Origin: Trinickia caryophylli
GTDB lineage: Bacteria; Pseudomonadota; Gammaproteobacteria; Burkholderiales; Burkholderiaceae
Length of the DNA stretch: 64,000 bases
Direction: 5' to 3'
Assembly: GCF_034424545.1 (NCBI RefSeq)
Contig: NZ_CP139970.1
Coordinates: 1,674,001 to 1,738,000 of the forward strand
Under the pieces are notes generated by a model. It saw only the letters and a program-made list of their open reading frames with translations, ran no database searches and had not been told where the DNA came from. Within the stretch, counting starts at the first letter, position 1; every line of letters begins with the position of its first letter. Below, in pieces: positions 18,240 to 25,655 of this stretch. The translations under genes and the position numbers were made by a program.

Positions 18240-18584
18240 AAATTTGAGACACCGCAAACCCCGGCCTGCGGCATACGGCCCCAAATGGGGATACGCGCGG
18301 CACGGGCAGTCATGCCGCGGCGCGGTGGCACGCTCTGGCACAATGCGGCGTTCGAGAGCCGTGCGCCACGGTCGGCTCACGAACGAGCGCCCCGGGCGTG
18401 GGCTGGTTTTCGATCGGCAAGGACCCGCCGCCTGCGCAATCGAGCCACGCTCAGGACAATTACGACACGTTCAGGACGGTTAAGTCCTGTTTAAGAGCCG
18501 CGCGAAAAAATGCACGCAACTCGGTAGGTCGCCGGTCGGCATCCGCAGACCATCCCTGGACTCCATCGATCAAGATACTCCATC
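18240..18584. other. Intergenic region between divergent thi operon and ABC transporter
   Basis: About 345 bases without a credible gene, holding the promoters of both directions. A short open frame starting at 18398 runs out of frame into the transporter gene and has no support. TCAGGAC occurs twice exactly 20 bases apart (18451 and 18471), with an inverted GTCCTG at 18484. The PmrA-box-like repeat at 18479-18495 is listed separately. Confidence 0.5.
18479..18495 (+). promoter_or_regulatory. PmrA-box-like direct repeat
   Basis: GTTAAG-TCCTG-TTTAAG is a direct repeat with 5-base spacing, 90 bases before the transporter start. PmrA/BasR- and BqsR-type OmpR regulators are known to bind TTAAG half-sites spaced this way. 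Role inferred from pattern only. Confidence 0.4.
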
Positions 18585-20351
18585 ATGACGCCCATCACGA
18601 ACGACCGGCCCTTCTGGCGCGGCAAAGCCCAGCGCGACCCCGACGAGATCTCCGCCTGGAGCCTCATCAAACCCTATTGGGTGTCGGAGGAATGGAAAAT
18701 CGCCTGGGGGCTGCTCGTGACGATCATCGCGATGAACCTCGCGATCGTCTGGATCAACGTACGGCTCAACAGTTGGAACGCGCAGTTCTATAACGCGTTG
18801 CAGGGAAAGGACGTCAGTCATTTCCCGCATCTGCTGCTCGTTTTCACGGCCCTCGCGTTCGCATACATCATTCTTGCGGTCTACCGCACCTACCTGCGCC
18901 AGATGCTCGGCTTTCGCTGGCGCCAATGGATGACGAACCGCTTTCTGAGCGACTGGTTCGGCGAACTCGCCTTCTACCGCATCGAACGCGATCGCCTCGC
19001 CGACAACCCCGACCAGCGTATCTCCGACGATCTGCAGTCGTTCGCCACCTCCACACTCGTGCTGTCGCTCGATCTGCTCTCGACCGTCGTCACGCTCATT
19101 ACGTTCGTCACGATTCTCTGGACCATCGGCGGCGCCATCACCATCGCGCTAGGGGGCACGCCCGTCTCGATTCCGGGCTATATGGTCTGGGCCGCGGCGA
19201 TCTACGCGCTCGGCGGCTCGTTGCTCATCCGAAAGGTCGGCCACCCGCTCGTCTCGATCAACTACCAGCAGCAACGCGTGGAAGCCGATTTCCGTTTCGG
19301 CCTCATCCGCGTGCGTGAGAACGCCGAGCAAATCGCCTTCTACAACGGCACTCAAGTCGAGAACGAAACGGCTCGCGGCGTCTTTCAGCGCATTCGCGAC
19401 AACTGGTGGATGATCATGCGGTACACGCGGCGCATGAACTTCGTGCTGAGCTTCTATGGCCAGCTCGCGATCATTTTCCCGATCGTCGTTGCGTCACCGC
19501 GCTATTTCGCCGGCGCCTACACCATGGGCGTGCTCATGCAGATCTCCGAAGCGTTCGGCCGTGTGAGCGACGCCTTCTCCTGGTTCATCAACAGCTACCA
19601 ATCGCTGGTCGAATGGCGCGCCACCGTCAACCGTCTGCGCGAATTCAAGCGCGTCATGCGCGCCACGCACCTCAAGGAATCCGTGCTGCCCGCCACCGAA
19701 CACGGCGGCATCAACCTGCATTACATCGATTCGCCGACGCTCGCCACGCATTCGCTCGCACTTGCCTTGCCGAACGGCACCCCGCTCGCCTCGATCGCCG
19801 ATGTCACGATCGAGCCCGGCGCGCGCTGGCTCGTGCGCGGCGCATCGGGCTCGGGCAAGAGCACGCTGCTGCGTGCGTTCGCAGGCCTTTGGCCGTTCGG
19901 CGACGGCGCGATCGACGCCCCCGTGGGCGCGCGCACGATGTTCGTGCCGCAGCAGAGCTATTTGCCGATCGGCACGCTCAAAGCCGCGCTGACCTATCCG
20001 GCCGCGGCCGACACGTTCAGCGACGATGCGTGCCGCGAGGCGCTCGCACTCGTGCGGCTCGGCCCCTATGGGGAACGCCTCGCGGAGTCCGCGCACTGGA
20101 CCCGCGTACTTTCGCCAGGCGAGCAGCAGCGGCTCGCGGTGGCGCGGGCGCTGCTGCACCGGCCCGACTTCCTGTTTCTCGACGAAGCCACGAGCGCACT
20201 CGATCCTGAAAACGAAGCGCTCGTGTACAGGCTGCTCGGCGAGCGCCTGCCGCGTACGGCAATCGTCAGCGTCGCCCACCGCGAGTCGCTCGCGGCCTTC
20301 CATACGCACACGCTCGTCGTCGAGCGCGTGCGGGAGCGCGAGGCGGCATAG
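18585..20351 (+). CDS. ABC transporter fused permease-ATPase, SbmA/BacA-like (YddA family)
   Basis: This 588-residue protein has an N-terminal SbmA/BacA-like membrane domain (residues about 25-330, with VWINVRLNSWNAQFYNALQG and FRWRQWMTNRFLSDWF) and a C-terminal ATPase domain with Walker A GASGSGKST, signature LSPGEQQRLAVARALL and Walker B FLFLDEATSALD. Relatives move peptides, cobalamin or bleomycin-like compounds across the inner membrane; the substrate here is unknown. It is a single-gene unit, divergent from thiO, with a PmrA-box-like repeat upstream. A role in thiamine uptake is conceivable from position only and not supported by sequence. Confidence 0.88.
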   Translation: MTPITNDRPFWRGKAQRDPDEISAWSLIKPYWVSEEWKIAWGLLVTIIAMNLAIVWINVRLNSWNAQFYNALQGKDVSHFPHLLLVFTALAFAYIILAVYRTYLRQMLGFRWRQWMTNRFLSDWFGELAFYRIERDRLADNPDQRISDDLQSFATSTLVLSLDLLSTVVTLITFVTILWTIGGAITIALGGTPVSIPGYMVWAAAIYALGGSLLIRKVGHPLVSINYQQQRVEADFRFGLIRVRENAEQIAFYNGTQVENETARGVFQRIRDNWWMIMRYTRRMNFVLSFYGQLAIIFPIVVASPRYFAGAYTMGVLMQISEAFGRVSDAFSWFINSYQSLVEWRATVNRLREFKRVMRATHLKESVLPATEHGGINLHYIDSPTLATHSLALALPNGTPLASIADVTIEPGARWLVRGASGSGKSTLLRAFAGLWPFGDGAIDAPVGARTMFVPQQSYLPIGTLKAALTYPAAADTFSDDACREALALVRLGPYGERLAESAHWTRVLSPGEQQRLAVARALLHRPDFLFLDEATSALDPENEALVYRLLGERLPRTAIVSVAHRESLAAFHTHTLVVERVREREAA

Positions 20352-20383
20352 CCGCCAAGGTCTCCGGCCCCCCGCCCATCGCC

Positions 20384-20411
20384 ACGGGGCACGGGGCACG
20401 GGGCACGGGGC
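20384..20411. repeat. Heptamer tandem repeat (ACGGGGC x4)
   Basis: Four perfect copies of a 7-base unit lie 33 bases after the ABC transporter stop, in a 230-base gap that otherwise holds no gene. The copy number could vary between strains. Confidence 0.85.
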
Positions 20412-20581
20412 ACGTCGGCGAAATTTTTTGAAATCCCTGGGAACATCCAGGAAGCGGTAACGGGCGAGGCCAGTTTATTCGCGACTTCGAATCGGCCTGG
20501 CGGCGGCGATCATCGGTGCAATGCAAGGCACACCCTTTCGCGGCGTGCCGCCGTTCCACCACCGCCATCGGAGTTCAGCTC

Positions 20582-21064
20582 ATGTCGTTCGCTTCGTCCT
20601 TCCGCCCGCTCGTTTCGCGCGGCGCCCGTCTCGTTCAGGCCCGGCTCGTTCTCGGCGCCGCGGCCCTCACAGCTTTCGGCATCGCCCAAGCCGCGGCTTC
20701 GGCGCAAGGCACCGAGCCCGCCGACGTATGCGCTCCGCTGAAGCACATCGTCGCGGCGCCCGATTTCGGCGCCCTCGGCAGCGATCCCGCTGCCCGGCTG
20801 CCCGGCTTCGACGGCTCCGACACCTGCCGCGCAGGCGCACGTTCCTATGACTGCCGCTGGCGCGCGCATTGGGGCGCCGACGGCGTCGTCAACGACCCGC
20901 TGCAAGAGCTCGGCGCCGATATCGCCGCCTGCTTCGGCAATGCCGTGCACGACGTCAATACGCCATATCGGCAGCACTTCATCGTGTCCGACGGTAATCG
21001 TCGCGTAACGATCTGGGCCGGCGTCACGGGCGCGAACGCGTTGCGGCTGCGCGTCGCACGCTGA
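20582..21064 (+). CDS. Exported protein of unknown function
   Basis: This 160-residue protein starts with a long Sec-type leader (residues 1-42, hydrophobic LVLGAAALTAFGIAQAAASA, then AQGTEP). The mature part has four Cys (in VCAPLKH, SDTCRAG, YDCRWR and AACFGN), compatible with two disulfides, and an Asp/Trp-rich core. I do not recognise the family. It is followed after 8 bases by another exported protein, so the two are probably cotranscribed and may act together. Confidence 0.75.
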   Translation: MSFASSFRPLVSRGARLVQARLVLGAAALTAFGIAQAAASAQGTEPADVCAPLKHIVAAPDFGALGSDPAARLPGFDGSDTCRAGARSYDCRWRAHWGADGVVNDPLQELGADIAACFGNAVHDVNTPYRQHFIVSDGNRRVTIWAGVTGANALRLRVAR

Positions 21065-21072
21065 GCGCGCAG

Positions 21073-21702
21073 GTGGGCTCGTTCGCCTTCGCCGCGGTAC
21101 GCAGCGTCGCAAGAGGCGTCACGAAAGGCGCCGCGTGCGTGCTCGCACTCGCCACGAGCGGCTGCGCGTGGACGGTCTTCACCGCAGTCGACGCGGCCGG
21201 GTCGGCCATCCAGGCCGGCTATGCGATCGCGGCGAACTACTCCTCGCCGGCCTACGTGACGGGCTCTCCCGCCAACGTCCGCATGGTCTGCATCGAGCTG
21301 AATCCGAACGTCTCCACGATCGACATCATCCCGGCGATGCAGATTGCGCTCGAGCAGCGCGGCATCGCCTCGGGCATCTACAATCCGGGCGCGGCACCCG
21401 CCGGCTGCGAAGCGCAGCTCACTTACAGCGCGACGGTCTCCTACGGCCGCCGCGCCCTCGCAGGCCAGGCCGTGCAGTATTTGTCCGCCATCGACATGAC
21501 GCTCGTCGAACGCGGCAGAATCATCGTCAACGCCCGTTACGAGACGGGTGGCCTCGATACGGACCGCTACTCGAGCACCGCCATCAAGGTGAAAGGCATC
21601 ATCGACAAGATCGTCGTGGACAAGCGCGGCGCGCCGTCGCTCATCAGCGCATCCTCCACGCCCCTTGCGCCGCCCGGCTCGGGCGCAACGCCGGCACAAT
21701 GA
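21073..21702 (+). CDS. Putative lipoprotein of unknown function
   Basis: This protein of up to 209 residues has a leader ending in a lipobox-like ATSGC (Cys31), so it is probably a lipoprotein. The mature part has MVCIELNPNVSTIDIIPAMQ, GCEAQLTYSATVSYG and AGQAVQYLSAIDMTLVERG, suggesting a small alpha/beta domain. I cannot assign a family with confidence. The start is a GTG at 21073, 8 bases after the upstream gene; a later GTG in the leader is also possible. No function is evident. Confidence 0.75.
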   Translation: MGSFAFAAVRSVARGVTKGAACVLALATSGCAWTVFTAVDAAGSAIQAGYAIAANYSSPAYVTGSPANVRMVCIELNPNVSTIDIIPAMQIALEQRGIASGIYNPGAAPAGCEAQLTYSATVSYGRRALAGQAVQYLSAIDMTLVERGRIIVNARYETGGLDTDRYSSTAIKVKGIIDKIVVDKRGAPSLISASSTPLAPPGSGATPAQ

Positions 21703-21754
21703 GCCGCGGCGCGCCCTTCGCCCGCATGTTCTCTGTTGCACGAATCTTGCCGGC

Positions 21755-21769
21755 GTAAGAATCGGAAAG
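21755..21769 (+). promoter_or_regulatory. GTAAG-N5-GAAAG box before response regulator
   Basis: GTAAG-AATCG-GAAAG lies 46 bases before the orphan response regulator. It shares its 10-base periodicity with boxes at 24832 and 28278. Just downstream, GCATGCT occurs twice 18 bases apart (21774 and 21792). Both could be operator elements. Confidence 0.35.
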
Positions 21770-21815
21770 CGTTGCATGCTTTCCGGGACAGCATGCTGTC
21801 TTTAAGATCGGCGAA

Positions 21816-22580
21816 ATGAACCCTTCGATTCTCGTCGTCGACGACGACCCCGTCGTGCGGGAGCTGCTGCGCGACTATCTCGAGCGGCGCGGCTACGCGG
21901 TTTCGTTGCTCGAAGACGGCATGGCGCTCGAGCGCACGATCGAAACCGATCGCCCCGAGCTCGTCGTGCTCGACATCATGATGCCGGCGCTCGACGGCGT
22001 AAGCGCACTACGCGCATTGCGCGCGGCGGGCAACGACGTGCCCGTCATTTTGCTGACCGCGCGCGACGACGTCATCGACCGCGTGATCGGACTCGAGCTC
22101 GGCGCCGACGATTATCTCGGCAAGCCGTTCGATCCGAGCGAACTCGTGGCACGCATCCGCACGGTGCTGCGCCGCCGCAGCTCGCTCGTGCCCGGCGCGC
22201 CGGAGGCGCGCGCCCCCTATCGCTTCGGCCACTTCGAAGTGAGCTTCGCCACGCGCGAATTGCGCCGCGACGGCGAGCGCATCCCGATCAGCTCGAACGA
22301 ATTCGCCACGCTGAAGGTATTCGTGACCCACGCCATGACGGTGCTCACGCGCGCACAGCTCATCGAAAAGCTGCACGGCAACGCGCAGGCGCATCGCAGC
22401 CGCAGCCTGGACGTCTCCATCTGGCGCCTGAGGCAGATCATCGAAAGCGACCCCTCCGAGCCGCGTTATCTGCAGACGGTGTGGGGCCGTGGATATGTAT
22501 TCGTTCCGGCGGGCGATGTGGGCGCGGCCGAGCGCTGCCTGTCCGCCGCCGACGGCGCGAACGCGCCGGCCGGCCGCTGA
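21816..22580 (+). CDS. OmpR-family response regulator, orphan
   Basis: This 254-residue regulator has a receiver domain (acidic pair DDD at 9-11, phosphoacceptor Asp53 in VLDIMMP, Lys in LGKPFDP) and a C-terminal winged helix ending in the usual YLQTVWGRGYVFVP. No histidine kinase is adjacent: the upstream genes are exported proteins and the downstream one is a converging flgH-like gene. It is strikingly similar to the regulator at 24891, which has a kinase, so the two are paralogues. Cross-talk with that kinase is possible. It is preceded by a GTAAG-type box. Confidence 0.93.
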   Translation: MNPSILVVDDDPVVRELLRDYLERRGYAVSLLEDGMALERTIETDRPELVVLDIMMPALDGVSALRALRAAGNDVPVILLTARDDVIDRVIGLELGADDYLGKPFDPSELVARIRTVLRRRSSLVPGAPEARAPYRFGHFEVSFATRELRRDGERIPISSNEFATLKVFVTHAMTVLTRAQLIEKLHGNAQAHRSRSLDVSIWRLRQIIESDPSEPRYLQTVWGRGYVFVPAGDVGAAERCLSAADGANAPAGR

Positions 22581-22655
22581 GCGCTCTGTAGCCCGCGCCG
22601 TCGATTGCGGCCGTTCCAATGGCCAGCACCAGCCTGCAATCGGCACGAGCCGACC

Positions 22656-23324
22656 CTAGAACGCCATCACGCTCATGAACATGCGCTGAAGCCAGCCGAC
22701 CGTGGTGCCGTCGCTGAGCGTGCCGAAGCCCGCCTCTTCGATGCGCGCGTTCGCCACTTTGCTCGATTCGACATAGTTGCCGGCCTCGATGTCCTTGGGG
22801 TTCACGATGCCCTGCAAACGCAACCGCTCGCGGTTGCCCTTCAGCGAGATGATCTTCTCGCCGGCCACGACGAAGTTGCCGCCCGCCGTCGTGCCGATGA
22901 CGGTCACGGCCAGCGTGCCGCTCATGCCGTTCGCATTGGAAAGCGAACCCTTCGCCGTGAAATCGTTCGTCGCCGTGCCGACGTTGAAGAACCTCGCGAG
23001 CCGCTGAATGGCGCGGCTCGAGCCGTCGGCGGCCTTCGCCGTCATATCCGCCTGACGCTTCGTCGCCATGTCGATGCTGTCGTTGCTCGAGTAGGATTCG
23101 GCCAGCCGGATCGTCAGCACGTCGCCGATGCGCTGCGCGCGCGGAGTCTCGTAGAGCAGCAGCGGTGTGCCGGCCTGATAGATGGCGCCCATCGTGTTGA
23201 CGTTCAGGGGTGCCGCGGCAACGGGCGGCTGCATCGGCACGTCGACGATCGAATCGTGGCCGCCCGCGCAGGCAGCCAGCGACGCAGCGGCGCCGGCAAC
23301 GGTGACAAGGCGCAGTACGGTCAT
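22656..23324 (-). CDS. FlgH-like outer-membrane lipoprotein, isolated from flagellar genes
   Basis: This 222-residue protein has a leader with lipobox LAAC (Cys19) and the FlgH (L-ring) layout: GAIYQAGTPLLLYETPRAQR, IGDVLTIRLAESYSSNDSID, FTAKGSLSNANGMSGTLAVTV, VAGEKIISLKGNRERLRLQG and the C-terminal GWLQRMFMSVMAF. In FlgH the lipoprotein forms the outer ring through which the flagellar rod passes. No flgG, flgI or other flagellar gene is near, so this may be a spare or repurposed copy. ATG at 23324 has GAGGA at a good distance. Confidence 0.82.
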   Translation of the reverse strand: MTVLRLVTVAGAAASLAACAGGHDSIVDVPMQPPVAAAPLNVNTMGAIYQAGTPLLLYETPRAQRIGDVLTIRLAESYSSNDSIDMATKRQADMTAKAADGSSRAIQRLARFFNVGTATNDFTAKGSLSNANGMSGTLAVTVIGTTAGGNFVVAGEKIISLKGNRERLRLQGIVNPKDIEAGNYVESSKVANARIEEAGFGTLSDGTTVGWLQRMFMSVMAF

Positions 23325-23337
23325 GGTGAATCCTCGA

Positions 23338-23364
23338 AGACGAGTAAAGACGAGTAAAGACGAG
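23338..23364. repeat. 10-base tandem repeat upstream of the flgH-like gene
   Basis: About 2.7 copies of AGACGAGTAA lie 14 bases before the flgH-like ATG, between it and the preceding gene. They could affect ribosome binding or spacing; copy number may vary. Confidence 0.75.
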
Positions 23365-23383
23365 CGAGAGCCGCCGGCCCCAT

Positions 23384-24088
23384 TCAACCCGCACCCGGGC
23401 TGTCTGCGAGCCAGCGGCGCGCAACCGAGCGCAGCCACGCCTCGGGATCGTCGAGCAAATAGGTGAGCGTCGCCGCACGGCTCGCGGGCAGATAGATCAA
23501 CGTGATCGAGCTGGCCGCGTTGCGCCAGACGTAGATCGGTGCCGCGCCGCCCGACGCGCCCGACATATTCGCGAGCTGCGGCGGCCCGTAGCGGTCGGCA
23601 AGCGCGTCGCGCACCTCGCGCGCCGCGCCTTCGTCCACGACGAACGAAATTTCGTAGAGCCGGTATTGCCGCTGCTCGGGCGTGCGCGTGAAGCGCAGCA
23701 CGTGGTCGCGTGCGAGCGTGCCGGCTACAACGGCGCGCGACGGTTGCCAACCGCTTTGCGTGCGATGCGCCCAACGGCACGAGACGGTCACGCTGTCGTC
23801 CGAGCGCAGGTCCATGCCGAGTCCGCCGGCCGCCATGTCGGTATCGCATAGCGGCAGGCTACCGGCGGGAGCCGCGCGCACGAGCGCCGTGTTGCGAAAT
23901 TCGTCGAGCGTGATGCCGAGCGCGATGCCGCGAAACGCGAACGGCTTGTCCGCGGCACGCCGGGCAGCGCGCTCCGCCGCCGGCTGTGCCGGCGCACGGG
24001 CCAGGGCCTCGGCGGTCGATCCGGCCCAGGAGATTGCGGCAACCGCGAACGCCGCCAGGGCAAATGCTGCGGAGGTTCCTTTACGCAT
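23384..24088 (-). CDS. Exported protein of unknown function
   Basis: This 234-residue protein has a Sec-type leader (MRKGTSAAFALAAFAVAAIS, Ala-rich to about residue 35) and a mature part with FRGIALGITLDEFRNT, CDTDMAAGG, VSCRWAH and VWRNAASSITLIYLP. The GIALG-T-DEF start is a motif I have seen in small periplasmic proteins of unknown role. It lies 59 bases upstream of the flgH-like gene on the same strand and may be cotranscribed with it. Function unknown. Confidence 0.75.
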   Translation of the reverse strand: MRKGTSAAFALAAFAVAAISWAGSTAEALARAPAQPAAERAARRAADKPFAFRGIALGITLDEFRNTALVRAAPAGSLPLCDTDMAAGGLGMDLRSDDSVTVSCRWAHRTQSGWQPSRAVVAGTLARDHVLRFTRTPEQRQYRLYEISFVVDEGAAREVRDALADRYGPPQLANMSGASGGAAPIYVWRNAASSITLIYLPASRAATLTYLLDDPEAWLRSVARRWLADSPGAG

Positions 24089-24137
24089 GGCTTCGCTCGA
24101 TTCAAAGCGGGGGCACGGCACCGGCAACGGAAGCGCG

Positions 24138-24362
24138 CTAGTCGATCGCACTCGCGCAGGCGTCGAACGGCGTCGCGGCCGCGTCGCCCACGCCGGGCAC
24201 GATCTTCAGCGTCGCCGAAACGAGACGGCAGGGGAACGCCGCCACGCCGCAACCGCCCAATGACGCAACGAGCAGCGCGGCGCCCGCGAGACGCACGGCT
24301 TTCGCGATGCGCGGGCGGCGGATGCCGCGTAGCGCCGCGAGTCGATGAATCGGCGCGCTCAC
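24138..24362 (-). CDS. Small lipoprotein, DUF6726-like
   Basis: This protein of about 74 residues has a hydrophobic leader (AVRLAGAALLVASL) with lipobox LGGC, then VAAFPCRLVSATLKIVPGVG and a DACASAID end with two more Cys. This pattern resembles the small DUF6726 lipoproteins common in Burkholderiaceae. The GTG at 24362 overlaps the stop of a preceding small frame (GTGA), which suggests translational coupling and decides the start. Function unknown. Confidence 0.6.
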   Translation of the reverse strand: MSAPIHRLAALRGIRRPRIAKAVRLAGAALLVASLGGCGVAAFPCRLVSATLKIVPGVGDAAATPFDACASAID

Positions 24363-24556
24363 GCCGTGGTATCGACGTGCGTACCGACGAGGCCCGTGGG
24401 CGTGGGCTTGCGCGAGGTCTGCTGCGCGCTGGAATCGGACGTTGCCGCCGTATCGCTCGTGTTCGTGCTCGCGCCTGTGGTCGACGTGCGTCTCGTTGCG
24501 CTCGTCGACGAAACATTCGACAGATGCGGCGAATGTGAGGTGTTTCGAATGGTCAT
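24359..24556 (-). CDS. Small Ser/Thr-rich protein of unknown function
   Basis: This 65-residue frame is about half Ser, Thr and Ala, with segments such as SSTSATRRTSTTGAS, and has no hydrophobic leader. It starts at an ATG (24556) and its TGA overlaps the GTG of the downstream lipoprotein. Low complexity makes it hard to judge; the coupling and good start argue for a real gene, but a chance frame in GC-rich DNA cannot be excluded. The 334 bases upstream to 24891 hold no other gene. Confidence 0.4.
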   Translation of the reverse strand: MTIRNTSHSPHLSNVSSTSATRRTSTTGASTNTSDTAATSDSSAQQTSRKPTPTGLVGTHVDTTA

Positions 24557-24831
24557 GGCTGGTCTCGTGAAATCGCGGTCGGGAAGGTTCGCCGGTAGCG
24601 TGCGCGTTTGCGTCCGCTACCGGCGCAAACGCAGCACCAGGCGGTGTGAAGGCATTCTCGGGGGCTCGAAGGGCACGCGATCGGCGAAGAAACGCGCCGA
24701 TTCGCACGGTCGTTACGGGACATTTCGAGTACGCGCGAGATCTTTCCGAATGGCATCGCCCGGTAAGAAACCGTGGGCATGCGGGTCAGCCGGTGGGGGG
24801 CCGAGGGGAAATTCGGCGCGGCCGGGCGCGT

Positions 24832-24846
24832 GTAAGTATTGGTAAG
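24832..24846 (+). promoter_or_regulatory. GTAAG-N5-GTAAG box before two-component operon
   Basis: GTAAG-TATTG-GTAAG lies 44 bases before the response regulator start, a direct repeat with one-helical-turn period typical of OmpR-family sites. It continues as GGTAAGAGACG, an 11-mer also found at 28287. Autoregulation is inferred. Confidence 0.45.
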
Positions 24847-24890
24847 AGACGACGTTCGCCCTGACGCCTGCGTCGATCTAGAATCGCGGA

Positions 24891-25634
24891 ATGAGTCAAC
24901 AGGTTCTGATTGTCGACGACGACCCCGTCGTGCGTGATCTGCTTTGCCGGTTTCTGCGCGAGAACGGCTTCGAGGCGTCCGTCTTGCACGACGGCACCCA
25001 TCTCGCGCGCCGCCTCGAACGCGAACGCCCCTCCGTGGTCGTGCTCGACGTCATGATGCCGCAGACAGACGGCATGCGTGCCCTCGCTGCGCTGCGCGCG
25101 GCCGGCGACGACATTCCCGTCATTTTCGTGACCGCGCGCGGCAGCGTTGCCGACCGCATCCAGGGTTTGTCGATCGGCGCCGACGACTACCTCACGAAGC
25201 CATTCGATCCGCGCGAGTTGCTCGCACGCATTCAGACGGTGCTGCGGCGCCGCGGGCCGGCAACGACGAGTGCGCCCGAGGCGCGTCAACGGTACCGGTT
25301 CGGCCGCTTCGAGCTCGACTTCGTCACTCGTACGCTCTCGCGCGACAACCAGCGCCTGCCGCTGCGCGACAGCGAATTCGCGTTGCTGAAGATCTTCGCC
25401 AACAACCCGTACAAGGTGCTCTCGCGCGTGCTGATCCACGATCTCGTTCACCGCGACGATCTTCCCTTCCGGGACCGCAGCCTCGACGTACCGATCTGGC
25501 GCCTGCGCCGCGTCATCGAAGACGATCCGGCCAATCCGTGCCACGTGCAAACCGTGCGTGGCAAAGGCTACGTGTTCGTGCCCGACACCGACGGTACGCC
25601 GTTTACCGAGGATGGCCCGGCTGCCGCGACCTGA
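24891..25634 (+). CDS. OmpR-family response regulator of a two-component pair
   Basis: This 247-residue regulator has a receiver domain with DDD at 9-11, Asp53 in VLDVMMP and Lys in LTKPFDP, and a winged-helix output domain ending in HVQTVRGKGYVFVP. The histidine kinase gene follows 21 bases later. The direct repeat at 24832-24846 is a plausible autoregulatory site. It is a close paralogue of the orphan regulator at 21816. The signal and regulon are unknown. Confidence 0.94.
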   Translation: MSQQVLIVDDDPVVRDLLCRFLRENGFEASVLHDGTHLARRLERERPSVVVLDVMMPQTDGMRALAALRAAGDDIPVIFVTARGSVADRIQGLSIGADDYLTKPFDPRELLARIQTVLRRRGPATTSAPEARQRYRFGRFELDFVTRTLSRDNQRLPLRDSEFALLKIFANNPYKVLSRVLIHDLVHRDDLPFRDRSLDVPIWRLRRVIEDDPANPCHVQTVRGKGYVFVPDTDGTPFTEDGPAAAT

Positions 25635-25655
25635 CGAGCACCGACCGGCTGCGCG

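Noticed and set aside
18398..18793. A small plus-strand frame beginning MGWFSIGKD before the ABC transporter
   Set aside because: It runs 200 bases into the transporter in the wrong frame, and the region carries regulatory repeats instead.
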